Assembly (NCBI GenBank): GCA_964415675.1
Contig: CAYQBG010000005.1
Coordinates: 124,001 to 188,000 of the forward strand
Direction of reading: 5' to 3'
Source: UBA5336 sp964415675
Lineage (GTDB): Bacteria > Pseudomonadota > Alphaproteobacteria > Caulobacterales > Hyphomonadaceae
Length of the DNA: 64,000 bases
Part shown: positions 16,955 to 25,294 of the stretch, piece by piece
Numbering within the stretch: position 1 is the stretch's first letter
Layout of the letters: each line of letters opens with the position of its first letter
The notes under the pieces: model-generated
What the model saw: the letters and a program-made list of their open reading frames with translations, nothing else
Told to the model about the DNA's origin: nothing
The model's database searches: none
Translations under genes and position numbers: made by a program

Positions 16955-17908
16955 ATGACGAACAGCCTGCTTACCCCGCTTCTGGCCGATGCCATGGTCC
17001 GGGTCACCGAGATCACAGCTATCGCCGCCAGCAAGGAAGTTGGCCGCGGCGACGAGAAAAAAGCCGACCAAGCCGCCGTCGATGCCATGCGCACCGCCTT
17101 CAACGCGATCGACTTCAAGGGCCGGGTCGTGATCGGCGAAGGCGAACGCGACGAAGCGCCCATGCTCTATATCGGCGAGGAAGTCGGCACTCAGAACGGC
17201 CCCGAAATCGATATCGCGCTCGACCCACTCGAGGGCACGACTCTGACGGCCAAGGCCATGGCCAATGCACTTGCCGTCCTCGCCATCGCCCCGCGCGGCG
17301 GCCTCCTCTACGCGCCCGACACCTATATGGACAAGCTGGCCATCGGCCCTGGCTATCCTGAAGGGATTGTCGATCTCGATCGGACTCCCGCCGAAAACAT
17401 CAGGGCGCTGGCCGATGCCAAAGGCAAGCCAGTCTCCGAAATGACCGCCTGTGTCCTCGATCGTCCGCGCCATGCCGAAATCATCGCGAGCCTGCGCGAG
17501 GCCGGCGCGCGGATCCGGCTTATTTCAGATGGAGACGTCGCGGGCGTGATCAACACGACCGATCCTTCGACCGGTATAGACTTTTATGTTGGGCAGGGCG
17601 GCGCCCCGGAGGGCGTTCTCGCCGCAGCCGCGCTGAAATGTGTCGGCGGACAAATGCAAGGGCGTCTCTTGTTCCGCAATGAGGAGGAGCGCGGGCGCGC
17701 GACCCGCGTTGGCATCACCGACTATGACCGCAAATACAAGCTGGACGAACTGGCGTCTGGCGAGACCGTCTTCTGTGCCACAGGCGTGACCGATGGCGAC
17801 CTGCTCAGCGGTGTGCGCGGCGATGACGGCCATGTTCACACTCATACGCTGGTTATGACATCCTCAGACGGCATGGTGCGCCGCATCGCCTCGCGCCACC
17901 GGCTTTAG
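16955..17908 (+). CDS. glpX: Fructose-1,6-bisphosphatase class II
   Basis: A 317-residue GlpX-type phosphatase, which removes the 1-phosphate of fructose-1,6-bisphosphate in gluconeogenesis. Metal-binding and active-site segments are visible: VVIGEGERDEAPMLYIGEEVG, DIALDPLEGTTLTAK, and LISDGDVAGVIN. GGAGG at 16944-16948 is six bases before ATG 16955. It follows hom by 43 bp. In many alphaproteobacteria recJ follows glpX; here two small membrane-protein genes follow instead. Confidence 0.95.
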   Translation: MTNSLLTPLLADAMVRVTEITAIAASKEVGRGDEKKADQAAVDAMRTAFNAIDFKGRVVIGEGERDEAPMLYIGEEVGTQNGPEIDIALDPLEGTTLTAKAMANALAVLAIAPRGGLLYAPDTYMDKLAIGPGYPEGIVDLDRTPAENIRALADAKGKPVSEMTACVLDRPRHAEIIASLREAGARIRLISDGDVAGVINTTDPSTGIDFYVGQGGAPEGVLAAAALKCVGGQMQGRLLFRNEEERGRATRVGITDYDRKYKLDELASGETVFCATGVTDGDLLSGVRGDDGHVHTHTLVMTSSDGMVRRIASRHRL

Positions 17909-17979
17909 GAGGCTGACGCATTCGCGGGCGGCGCCCTGACGCAATTGCCGCGCCGTCCGCCGCCGTCTATCCAAGAACT

Positions 17980-18135
17980 ATGTCCGTGCTCACCCGCGTC
18001 AGATCCGGCATTTTATATTTGAATGCCAATAAGAAACGCCTGTTCTGGTACTGGATCGCCTATCAGGCGATAAAGGGCACCCTCACGCTTTCCCTGATCT
18101 GGATACCGCTATTCCTGTTATGGTGGCGGTCATGA
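17980..18135 (+). CDS. 51-residue membrane protein overlapping a DUF454 gene
   Basis: A short frame encoding a basic N-terminus (MSVLTRVRSGILYLNANKKR), then an aromatic/hydrophobic segment (LFWYWIAYQAIKG, LSLIWIPLFLLWW) that should insert in the inner membrane. Its TGA overlaps the ATG of the next gene (ATGA at 18132-18135), which supports real translation. No strong Shine-Dalgarno is seen before ATG 17980. No family is recognised. Confidence 0.55.
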   Translation: MSVLTRVRSGILYLNANKKRLFWYWIAYQAIKGTLTLSLIWIPLFLLWWRS

Positions 18136-18521
18136 AAGGTAAGGCGATGCCAAATCCGCTTTTTCGCGCCGCCTGGCTGGCTCTTGGAGGGGTATGTGTC
18201 GCCCTCGCCATGGCGGGCGCGCTTTTGCCGCTTCTGCCGACCACGCCTTTTCTCTTGCTGGCCGCTTTTGCCTTTGCACGTTCCAGTCCGCGACTTCATG
18301 CCTGGATCATGGCGCACAAGCGGTTCGGGCCCCTGATCCGGGACTGGCAGGAGCATGGCGCGATTTCCCGACGCACAAAACAGGTCTCTGTATCAGTGAT
18401 GGCCGCCATGCCGGCGCTGAGCCTTGGCCTCGGCGCCCCACCCTGGACCATAGCAGTCCAGACTGCGGTCCTGTCCGGCTCGGCCGCTTTCATCCTCACC
18501 CGACCCGATGCGCCGCGCTGA
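18132..18521 (+). CDS. DUF454 (YbaN-like) inner-membrane protein
   Basis: A 129-residue protein with the DUF454 signature LLPLLPTTPFLLLAAFAFARSS followed by WIMAHKRFGPLIRDWQEHGAIS. Three or four hydrophobic segments place it in the inner membrane. Its function is unknown in all organisms I know of. The start at 18132 overlaps the preceding small gene by four bases; ATG 18147 is an alternative after AAGG. Confidence 0.8.
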   Translation: MKGKAMPNPLFRAAWLALGGVCVALAMAGALLPLLPTTPFLLLAAFAFARSSPRLHAWIMAHKRFGPLIRDWQEHGAISRRTKQVSVSVMAAMPALSLGLGAPPWTIAVQTAVLSGSAAFILTRPDAPR

Positions 18522-18576
18522 CAAGGGGCTGCAAGAGGCTTGCGCGCCGGGCCCTGGAGTGCTGCCCTGCCCCACG

Positions 18577-20205
18577 ATGAGCACCTCACGGACAGACCGG
18601 CCCTCTTTCGGGAACTATGACTATGTCATTGTCGGCGGCGGCACGGCGGGGTGCCTCCTGGCCAACCGGTTGTCTGCGGATCCAAAGACGCGGGTGCTGC
18701 TGCTGGAGGCTGGCGGAAAGGACAGATGGATCTGGTTCCACATCCCGGTCGGCTATCTCTTCGCGATCGGAAACCCACGCGCCGACTGGATGTTCGAGAC
18801 GCGAGACGAGCCGGGGCTGAATGGCCGCAAGCTCGCCTATCCACGCGGCAAGGTGCTCGGCGGCTGCACGGCCATCAATGCGATGATCGCCATGCGCGGC
18901 CAGAGCGCCGATTATGACCATTGGCGCCAGCTGGGTCTTCCCGGCTGGAGCAGCGAGGATGTCTGGCCGGTGTTCCGGGCACTGGAAGACCATTTCATGG
19001 GGGCAAGCGAGCATCATGGCGCCGGTGGCGAATGGCGTATCGAGGCACCGCGCCTGAGCTGGCCCATTCTCGACGCTGTCGCCGACGCGGCTGAAGAGAT
19101 GGGCATAGCAAAGCTTGCCGACTTCAACGCCGGAGACAATGAAGGCTCCGGCCCGTTCCATGTGAACCAGAAGCGCGGCGTGCGCTGGTCGGCGGCGCGT
19201 GGCTTTCTCAAGCCGATCCTCAAGCGGCCCAATCTGCGGGTCGAGACCGGCGTCCTGGTCGACCGGCTCATGCTGGAGGGGCGGCATGCGCGCGGCGTGC
19301 TCTTCCGCCAGAACGGACAATGGCAACAGGCCGAAGCCGACGGGGAGGTCATCCTCTCGGCAGGCGCTATTGGCTCTGTCCAGATATTGCAGCGGTCCGG
19401 CATCGGGCCGGGTGAGGCGTTGCGGGCGGCCGGTGTCGAGGTTGTTCATGAGCTGACCGGCGTCGGCGCCAATCTCCAGGACCATCTCCAGCAGCGCGCT
19501 ATCTATCGTGTGATCGATGCGCGAACGCTGAACGAGACCTATCACTCCCTCATCGGCAAAGCGCGAATGGGGCTCGATTATGCCCTGCTGCGGCGTGGGC
19601 CGCTGACCATGGCACCCAGCCAGCTCGGTATTTTTACACGGTCCGATCCGGGCCAGGACCGCGCCAATATCGAGTTCCATGTCCAGCCGCTCTCGCTCGA
19701 CCGGTTCGGCGAGCCGCTCCACCGTTTCCCCGCGATCACAGTGAGCGCGTGCAATCTCCGGCCAAGCTCCCGTGGCCATGTCGCCATTCCCTCAGCCGAC
19801 CCTGAGGCGAAGCCGCTGATCGCGCCAAACTATCTCTCCACAGATGATGACCGGCGCGTGGCGGCTGATGCGATCCGAGTGACCCGCCGCCTGATGGGCC
19901 AGAGCGCTCTTGCGCGACATGAGCCCGAAGAAATCCTGCCTGGCCCTTCTATCGATGATTCTGACGCTGCCCTCGCGCGCGCGGCCGGCGATATCGGCAC
20001 GACCATCTTCCACCCGGTCGGCACCGCAAAAATGGGCCGTGAGGATGACCCGATGGCAGTCACTGACCCACAGCTGCGCGTGCGCGGCCTTTCCGGCCTG
20101 CGCATCATCGACGCTTCGGTGATGCCCACCATCACCTCGGGCAACACCGCCACACCGACACTGATGATCGCCGAAAAAGGCGCACGGATGATATTGAGGC
20201 TTTAG
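18577..20205 (+). CDS. GMC-family oxidoreductase (choline/alcohol dehydrogenase-like)
   Basis: A 542-residue FAD enzyme. YDYVIVGGGTAGCLLANRLS is the Rossmann GxGxxG motif, YPRGKVLGGCTAINAMI is GMC signature 1, GAIGSVQILQRSGIGP is signature 2, and HPVGTAKMG plus the C-terminal SGNTATPTLMIAEKGA complete the family pattern with the catalytic His. Members oxidise choline or various primary alcohols; the substrate here is unknown. ATG 18577 opens just ahead of the flavin domain. It lies close behind the DUF454 gene and converges on a tetR gene. Confidence 0.9.
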   Translation: MSTSRTDRPSFGNYDYVIVGGGTAGCLLANRLSADPKTRVLLLEAGGKDRWIWFHIPVGYLFAIGNPRADWMFETRDEPGLNGRKLAYPRGKVLGGCTAINAMIAMRGQSADYDHWRQLGLPGWSSEDVWPVFRALEDHFMGASEHHGAGGEWRIEAPRLSWPILDAVADAAEEMGIAKLADFNAGDNEGSGPFHVNQKRGVRWSAARGFLKPILKRPNLRVETGVLVDRLMLEGRHARGVLFRQNGQWQQAEADGEVILSAGAIGSVQILQRSGIGPGEALRAAGVEVVHELTGVGANLQDHLQQRAIYRVIDARTLNETYHSLIGKARMGLDYALLRRGPLTMAPSQLGIFTRSDPGQDRANIEFHVQPLSLDRFGEPLHRFPAITVSACNLRPSSRGHVAIPSADPEAKPLIAPNYLSTDDDRRVAADAIRVTRRLMGQSALARHEPEEILPGPSIDDSDAALARAAGDIGTTIFHPVGTAKMGREDDPMAVTDPQLRVRGLSGLRIIDASVMPTITSGNTATPTLMIAEKGARMILRL

Positions 20206-20237
20206 GGCGGTTCAGGATTTGGGCGAATGCCCCGACA

Positions 20238-20317
20238 CCTCATCCTGAGCAACGCCGAAGAATGGAAGATGCAAGCGCCAAGCCGCCATGCTTCGAGACG
20301 GACGCTACGCGCCCTCC
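20238..20317. repeat. Putative degenerate intergenic repeat element
   Basis: Between the convergent GMC and tetR genes the sequence holds CCTCATCCTGAG at 20238-20249 and, about 40 bp on, CATGCTTCGAGACGG followed by CGCTACGCGCC. From memory this pair of blocks resembles dispersed palindromic intergenic repeats common in alphaproteobacterial genomes (CCTCATCCTGAG...GTCTCGAAG types). Only this one copy is visible, so identification rests on recollection of the motif. Confidence 0.35.
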
Positions 20318-20321
20318 CCGA

Positions 20322-20954
20322 TCAGACCGTCTCGCGGCGCCTGACCATCGGACGGGTCATGGCTTCGACCTCATCGATTACCTGCAGGGACATGGCTCTC
20401 AGGTCGATCTCCTCATCCTCATAGCGGCGCAGGACATAGCCATTGCCCGCCACGAGCATGCCGGCGACAAGGCGCGGTGGCCCGGCGCCCTCTGCGGGCA
20501 GCCCGAAATCTTTCGCCAGAGATGCGGTGAGCAAGTCCTCATATTCCGCCTGGACCGCCCATAGAGCGCCGAGAATATGCGGAGAGGCTGAGCGCATTTT
20601 CAAGTGACGTTTGTATTCGCGGTCGCCTTCCGGGGCGAGTTCGTCGATCGCGCGGTCCAGCCAGTTGCGCCAGAAACTGAACGTATCGCCAGTACGCCCC
20701 GGATCGGTGATCTGGCGTCGAAACCGCTCCAGCCAGATCCGATCGCCGGCAAGGGCCAACTCCTGCTTGGTCGCAAAATGTCGATAGAGCGTCTGCACAT
20801 GCAAGCCCGCGCGTTCGGCGACCTCCTCCAGGGTCGTTTCCTCATACCCCTTGGCATGGAACAGCTCGCGCGCGGCGGCGATAAGGGCCGCACGTGATTG
20901 TGCCTTTTTCTTCTCACGGGCCGGGAACCGGGAACTCAACGGGTCTGCCTCCAT
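20322..20954 (-). CDS. TetR-family transcriptional regulator
   Basis: About 210 residues. The N-terminal helix-turn-helix is clear: RAALIAAARELFHAKGYEETTLEEVAERAGLHVQTLYRHFATKQEL (residues about 21-66). The C-terminal ligand-binding part is variable. ATG 20954 starts just before the HTH. It is divergent from the beta-lactamase-family/3-hydroxyacyl-CoA dehydrogenase genes and probably regulates them or the GMC gene; this is inference from orientation only. Confidence 0.88.
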   Translation of the reverse strand: MEADPLSSRFPAREKKKAQSRAALIAAARELFHAKGYEETTLEEVAERAGLHVQTLYRHFATKQELALAGDRIWLERFRRQITDPGRTGDTFSFWRNWLDRAIDELAPEGDREYKRHLKMRSASPHILGALWAVQAEYEDLLTASLAKDFGLPAEGAGPPRLVAGMLVAGNGYVLRRYEDEEIDLRAMSLQVIDEVEAMTRPMVRRRETV

Positions 20955-21068
20955 TCGCAACTCGTCTTGATGCGACAGGCGCTGCCCATACGTCAACCGC
21001 AGCAATGCTTGCCAGCGCGCTGCACCCTCGCGCATAGTCGGCTAAAACATGCCGGGAGGAAGCAGGAT

Positions 21069-22271
21069 ATGAACGCCAGCGTGCACGGGCATTGCGACCC
21101 GAAATTCACCGAACTGAAGAGCGAGTTCGAACGCAATTTCGCCGAGCGCGGCGAGGTCGGTGCTTCTGTCTGCCTGTCAGTGAATGGCGAAACCCTGGTC
21201 GATCTGTGGGGCGGAATCGCCGATCAGGAAACCGGCGAGACTTGGGGCGAGGATACGGTCTCCATCGTGTTTTCCTGCACCAAGGCGGCGACGGCGCTTT
21301 GCGCCCATATCCTGATCGACCGGGGCGAATTGAAATTGCATGCGCCGGTGACCGATTACTGGCCGGAATTCTACAAGCACGGCAAGGACAAGACCACGGT
21401 CCAGATGATGCTGAACCATGAAAGCGCCCTGCCTGCCCTGCGCGAACCGGTGCGCGAGGGCGGCTTCCTCGACTGGGACTACATGATCTCGCGGATGGAA
21501 GACGAGGCTCCCTTCTGGGAACCCGGCACCCGCAATGGCTATCACATGGTCAATTTTGGCTGGACGGTCGGCGAGCTGGTACGCCGCGTATCCGGCAAGT
21601 CCCTGGGCCAGTTCTTCGCTGATGAAGTGGCTGGCCCGACCGGCGCGCGCTTCTGGATCGGCCTGCCCGACGGCGCCGCCCCCCATATCGCACCGATCAT
21701 CGCGCATGTTCCCGGGCCCGATGACGAATTCAATGAGTTCACCCAGAAACTGATCGGCGAGCCGGACTCTATCCAGGCGCTCTCCTTTCTCAATTCCGGC
21801 GGCTGGTCACCCAACGACCCTGCCGCCCACAAGGCCGAAATTGGTGGCGCGGGCGGGATTTCGAATGCGCGCGGACAGGTCGCGATGTACACACCGCTCG
21901 CGGTCAATGACGGCTCGCTGGTCTCAAAGGACCGCGTCGCGCACATGTCGCGGGTCTCGGTGGCCACTTCCAGGGATGCCACCCTGCTGGTGCCGACGCG
22001 TTTTGCGTCCGGTTTCATGAAGTCGATGGACAATCGCGCCCTGCCCATGGGCGACCAGATGACGGCGATCCTCGGCGAGAGCGCCTTCGGCCATGTCGGC
22101 GCCGGCGGCTCCATCGGATTTGCCGATCCAGAATGCGGGCTGGCCTTCAGCTATACGATGAACCGCATGGGCGCCGGCCTCCTGGTCAATGAGCGCGGTC
22201 AGAGCGTCATCGACGCAGCCTATCGCGCGCTTGGCTACCGCACCAATGCACCGGGCGCCTGGGTGCGCTGA
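21069..22271 (+). CDS. Serine beta-lactamase-family esterase (class C-like)
   Basis: A 400-residue protein of the penicillin-binding/beta-lactamase class C fold. The catalytic Ser-x-x-Lys is SCTK (in VFSCTKAATALCAH), and YHMVNFGWTVGELVRR carries the Tyr-x-Asn-like motif. The late segment FGHVGAGGSIGFADPE replaces the KTG box with HxGxGG, as in EstB-type carboxylesterases. No signal peptide is seen, so it should be cytoplasmic and an esterase rather than a resistance enzyme. GGAGGA precedes ATG 21069 closely. Confidence 0.85.
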   Translation: MNASVHGHCDPKFTELKSEFERNFAERGEVGASVCLSVNGETLVDLWGGIADQETGETWGEDTVSIVFSCTKAATALCAHILIDRGELKLHAPVTDYWPEFYKHGKDKTTVQMMLNHESALPALREPVREGGFLDWDYMISRMEDEAPFWEPGTRNGYHMVNFGWTVGELVRRVSGKSLGQFFADEVAGPTGARFWIGLPDGAAPHIAPIIAHVPGPDDEFNEFTQKLIGEPDSIQALSFLNSGGWSPNDPAAHKAEIGGAGGISNARGQVAMYTPLAVNDGSLVSKDRVAHMSRVSVATSRDATLLVPTRFASGFMKSMDNRALPMGDQMTAILGESAFGHVGAGGSIGFADPECGLAFSYTMNRMGAGLLVNERGQSVIDAAYRALGYRTNAPGAWVR

Positions 22272-22298
22272 GCAAACGGAAAGACAGAGAGATTTGAG

Positions 22299-23594
22299 AT
22301 GAGCGATTCCATGACATTCACCACCGACGAAGTTGGCGCCTATATCGCCGATGCTGCCCGCAAGGCCTGGGAGGTTCCAGGCATTGCCGAGGCGAACCCG
22401 CGCCGGCCAATCGAAAAGGTCGGCATTATCGGTGCGGGCACGATGGGCGGCGGCATCTCGATGAACTTCGCCACCGCCGGCATTCCGGTCACGATCCTGG
22501 AGACGAAACAGGAAGCGCTGGAGCGCGGTCTCGGCGTGGTGCGCGGGAACTATCAGCGCAGCGCCGACAAGGGCCGCTTTCCCCAGGATGAGGTCGAAGC
22601 ACGCATGGCCCGCCTTGAGGGCACACTGGACATGTCGGGACTCGCCGATTGCGATCTCGTTATCGAGGCTGTGTTCGAGGATATGGACCTGAAAAAGAAG
22701 ATCTTCACCGATCTCGATGCAGCACTGAAACCCGGCGCCATCCTCGCGACCAATACGTCAGCCCTGGATATCGATGAAATCGCCTCGGTCACCTCGCGCC
22801 CGCAGGACGTGATCGGCCTGCATTTCTTCTCGCCGGCCAATGTCATGAAACTGCTTGAGATCGTGCGCGCGGACAAGACCGCCGACGATGTCATCGTCAC
22901 CTGCATGGATCTCGCAAAGACCATCAACAAGGTCGCGGTCCTGGTTGGGGTCTGCCCCGGCTTTGTCGGCAACCGGATCCTATTCGCACGCCAGGCACAG
23001 GCCCAGAAACTGGTGAACCAGGGCGCCATGCCCTGGGATGTCGATGCGGCGCTGAACGCGTTCGGCTTCCGCATGGGTCCATATCAGATGTCGGACCTCG
23101 CCGGCCTCGATATTGGTTGGAAGCCTGGTGCGAGAACCGCCAATCCAATCCGGGATGCGCTTTGTGAAATGGACCGGCGCGGGCAGAAAACCGGCGCGGG
23201 CTATTATGATTATGACGAGACCCGCCAGCCGGTTCCGTCCGATATCACAGCAAAAATCATCCGCGAGATCACAGGCGTCGAGCCGGGCAAGGCCCCGTCC
23301 CAGGACGAGATCATCGCCGCCTGCATCCATCCGATGATCAATGAGGGGCTGAAAATCCTTGAAGAGGGCAAAGCCCAGCGCGCAAGCGATATCGATATTG
23401 TCTGGCTGAATGGTTATGGCTGGCCGGCCGACAAGGGCGGGCCGATGCTCTATGGCGACATGGTTGGTGCCAGGACGGTGCTGGCGACTATGGAGCGGCT
23501 GGGGACCGAGGATGACCGGTTCGCCCCGGCCGCGACGCTGAAAAAGCTTGCGTCAGAAGGTGGGCGCTTCACCGAAGTGCCCGCCGGAGGCTGA
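22299..23594 (+). CDS. 3-hydroxyacyl-CoA dehydrogenase without hydratase domain
   Basis: A 431-residue protein. After about 40 residues comes the NAD-binding domain (VGIIGAGTMGGGISMNFATAG; HFFSPANVMKLLEIVR with the catalytic His), then two helical C-terminal domains (GFVGNRILFARQAQ; WLNGYGWPADKGGPM). This is the dehydrogenase half of a FadB/FadJ-like protein lacking the N-terminal enoyl-CoA hydratase part. It oxidises 3-hydroxyacyl-CoA to 3-ketoacyl-CoA in beta-oxidation. It follows the esterase gene by 27 bp and precedes a YjbR gene by 5 bp, suggesting an operon. Confidence 0.9.
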   Translation: MSDSMTFTTDEVGAYIADAARKAWEVPGIAEANPRRPIEKVGIIGAGTMGGGISMNFATAGIPVTILETKQEALERGLGVVRGNYQRSADKGRFPQDEVEARMARLEGTLDMSGLADCDLVIEAVFEDMDLKKKIFTDLDAALKPGAILATNTSALDIDEIASVTSRPQDVIGLHFFSPANVMKLLEIVRADKTADDVIVTCMDLAKTINKVAVLVGVCPGFVGNRILFARQAQAQKLVNQGAMPWDVDAALNAFGFRMGPYQMSDLAGLDIGWKPGARTANPIRDALCEMDRRGQKTGAGYYDYDETRQPVPSDITAKIIREITGVEPGKAPSQDEIIAACIHPMINEGLKILEEGKAQRASDIDIVWLNGYGWPADKGGPMLYGDMVGARTVLATMERLGTEDDRFAPAATLKKLASEGGRFTEVPAGG

Positions 23595-23599
23595 GCACG

Positions 23600-24004
23600 A
23601 TGAAGATGGCGGGCTGGGAAGACATGAAGGCTTTCGCCCTCGCGCTCGGCCTGCCGGGGGTCGAGGACGCGGTCTCCTGGGGCAACCCGAACTTGAAGGC
23701 GCATGGCAAGATGTGGTGCTGGTGGGCGCCGCAGGGGGATGCGAATGCGCCGGCCTTCAAGGTCATGCCTGACGAGATGGATGTTCTGCTGGAAATACGC
23801 AGCGACACCTTCTTCACCACCCCCCATCATCGGCCGCACAATATCATCCTGATGCGGCCAGACGCTTTCGACGCCGATTGGGCGCGCGCCAATCTCATCT
23901 CCGTCTGGCGCCGACAGGCACCCAAACGCTGGCTGAAACACTGGGAGGGCGAGAACCCGGACCATCCCCGCGTCAGGCCGCCGGGTCGCGAGCACCGAAG
24001 CTGA
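23600..24004 (+). CDS. MmcQ/YjbR family protein
   Basis: A 134-residue protein of the YjbR fold. Seen are ALALGLPGVEDAVSWGNPNLKAHGKMWCWW at the start and HNIILMRPDAFDADWARANLISVWRRQAPKRWLK at the end, typical of this family of small proteins, which have a CyaY-like fold and poorly known roles. GGAGG lies nine bases before ATG 23600, inside the end of the upstream dehydrogenase gene. Confidence 0.82.
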   Translation: MKMAGWEDMKAFALALGLPGVEDAVSWGNPNLKAHGKMWCWWAPQGDANAPAFKVMPDEMDVLLEIRSDTFFTTPHHRPHNIILMRPDAFDADWARANLISVWRRQAPKRWLKHWEGENPDHPRVRPPGREHRS

Positions 24005-24009
24005 CCGGC

Positions 24010-24567
24010 TCAGCGTGCGTCCGCGCCAAGATCGAATTCGGCGCGGAAAAAGCGGCCGGGCCGACGCATCTCATAAGCGAGCATGCCCTCATCGGGCTCA
24101 ATCTCCAGCGCCCAGATATTGTTGCTCGACTGTGGAATACCTTGCTGCGCAAATAATGCCCGGGTGGCCTCATCTGCCGGAAATTCCTCGCGCAATCCGC
24201 CACCAGAGGGCGACGCCTCGCCGCCATATCGGGTGATCGGGTCAGGCGACCCGTCTGCGAGAACATGCTCATGGAACAGCGCCGGTCGCCCGTCAGTGTC
24301 TCCTGAACGTGTCAGGACCCAGGTGCGAGAGCGATCCTCACCGACGGCCAGAGGCATGCGAATTTCCTCATCCGAGCAGGTTTCGAATCCGACAACGAGG
24401 TCTTGCGCACGCCAGTCGTCATCCTCGGGATCATCGCTTACCACGTGCCCCGTATAGGGCCCGCCTTCACACAGAGTACGCATCTGCGCCCAGAAGTCCG
24501 GGGCCGGCGAAGCCTGACAAGCGAATAAACCGACCAGCAGAAAGGAGATTATGAAAATACGCATCAT
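24010..24567 (-). CDS. Lipoprotein of unknown function (paralogue A)
   Basis: A 185-residue protein with a lipoprotein signal (FLLVGLFAC). The mature part carries DDWRAQDLVVGFETCSDEEIRMPLAVGEDRSRTWVLT-like strands, then TRYGGEASPSGGGLREEFPADEATRALF and NNIWALEIEPDEGMLAYEMRR. The upstream gene (24618-25238) has the same order of motifs (DWRRAG, VGDDRSRSWILT, GYGGLS, FPTDDVTKEIF, DNVWSLTLDPESGHLTYEV), so the two are paralogues. The family is not known to me. It stops 5 bp from the convergent yjbR gene. Confidence 0.65.
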   Translation of the reverse strand: MMRIFIISFLLVGLFACQASPAPDFWAQMRTLCEGGPYTGHVVSDDPEDDDWRAQDLVVGFETCSDEEIRMPLAVGEDRSRTWVLTRSGDTDGRPALFHEHVLADGSPDPITRYGGEASPSGGGLREEFPADEATRALFAQQGIPQSSNNIWALEIEPDEGMLAYEMRRPGRFFRAEFDLGADAR

Positions 24568-24617
24568 GCCTAGCTTAACGGACCACAGCCACGCTGGCCA
24601 CCTGATTCAGGACCGCA

Positions 24618-25238
24618 TTATCGGGCAGGGTCCACTTCGCCGCTATCAGGACCGTCTTGCGTGGCGGCACCGCCGGCATTCAGGTCAAAACGCATCTTGC
24701 GGCCGCCGGAGGTGCGCTCGACTTCATAAGTGAGATGCCCTGACTCGGGATCGAGCGTAAGGCTCCAGACATTGTCGAGCGCCAGTACAAGGTTGCGCTC
24801 GGTGAATATTTCCTTCGTCACATCATCGGTCGGGAATATCTGGCGCATCGCGTCTGCGCCCTCGGTGGACAGACCACCATAGCCGGTCACTCCGGGACCT
24901 GTTCCTTCAGCGCGATCAATCCGAAAAAGGATCCCGCCATCCTGTGGCGTCAGGATCCAGCTACGGCTGCGATCATCGCCAACCGCGAGGACCATCCGCA
25001 CACCTTCGCGGGAACACTCCACCACATCAAGGCTCACGCCGGCCCGGCGCCAGTCACGATCGGCAGACCGGCGGCTGAGCATGTCGCCGGGAAGCAACTT
25101 TCCGCAGGCCGGTTGGAGCGTCTTCCAGAACGCGCCATCGGGAACCCCTCCAACATCGCCTGGACCCGATGGCCCGCCGCAAGCCGCAAGAGCCAGCATT
25201 GCGAAGGCCGCAATCAACTTTGATTTTCCAACAGTCAT
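24618..25238 (-). CDS. Lipoprotein of unknown function (paralogue B)
   Basis: A 206-residue protein with a lipoprotein signal (AFAMLALAAC, lipid Cys near residue 20) and a mature domain homologous to the downstream lipoprotein. The most conserved block between the two is VGxDRSRxW(I/V)LT. It follows ftsH on the same strand after 56 bp, but an 8-bp-stem hairpin touching its ATG lies in the gap and no clear Shine-Dalgarno is visible, so expression may be separate from ftsH or structure-controlled. Its function is unknown. Confidence 0.65.
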   Translation of the reverse strand: MTVGKSKLIAAFAMLALAACGGPSGPGDVGGVPDGAFWKTLQPACGKLLPGDMLSRRSADRDWRRAGVSLDVVECSREGVRMVLAVGDDRSRSWILTPQDGGILFRIDRAEGTGPGVTGYGGLSTEGADAMRQIFPTDDVTKEIFTERNLVLALDNVWSLTLDPESGHLTYEVERTSGGRKMRFDLNAGGAATQDGPDSGEVDPAR

Positions 25239-25268
25239 GGGGCGCAGCCTAGTAAAGACCGCGCCCCA
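25238..25268. terminator. Hairpin between ftsH and the lipoprotein gene
   Basis: TGGGGCGC (25238-25245) and GCGCCCCA (25261-25268) form a perfect 8-bp stem around a 15-base loop. On the minus strand it follows the ftsH stop and ends at the first base of the downstream lipoprotein ATG. No U-run follows, so it may be a weak terminator, an mRNA 3'-end stabiliser or a translational block. Confidence 0.45.
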
Positions 25269-25294
25269 GACTGCAAGCGAATTTTCTTTGACAA

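Noticed and set aside
18586..19779. 397-codon minus-strand frame inside the GMC oxidoreductase gene
   Set aside because: Shadow of a clear FAD-binding protein on the plus strand.
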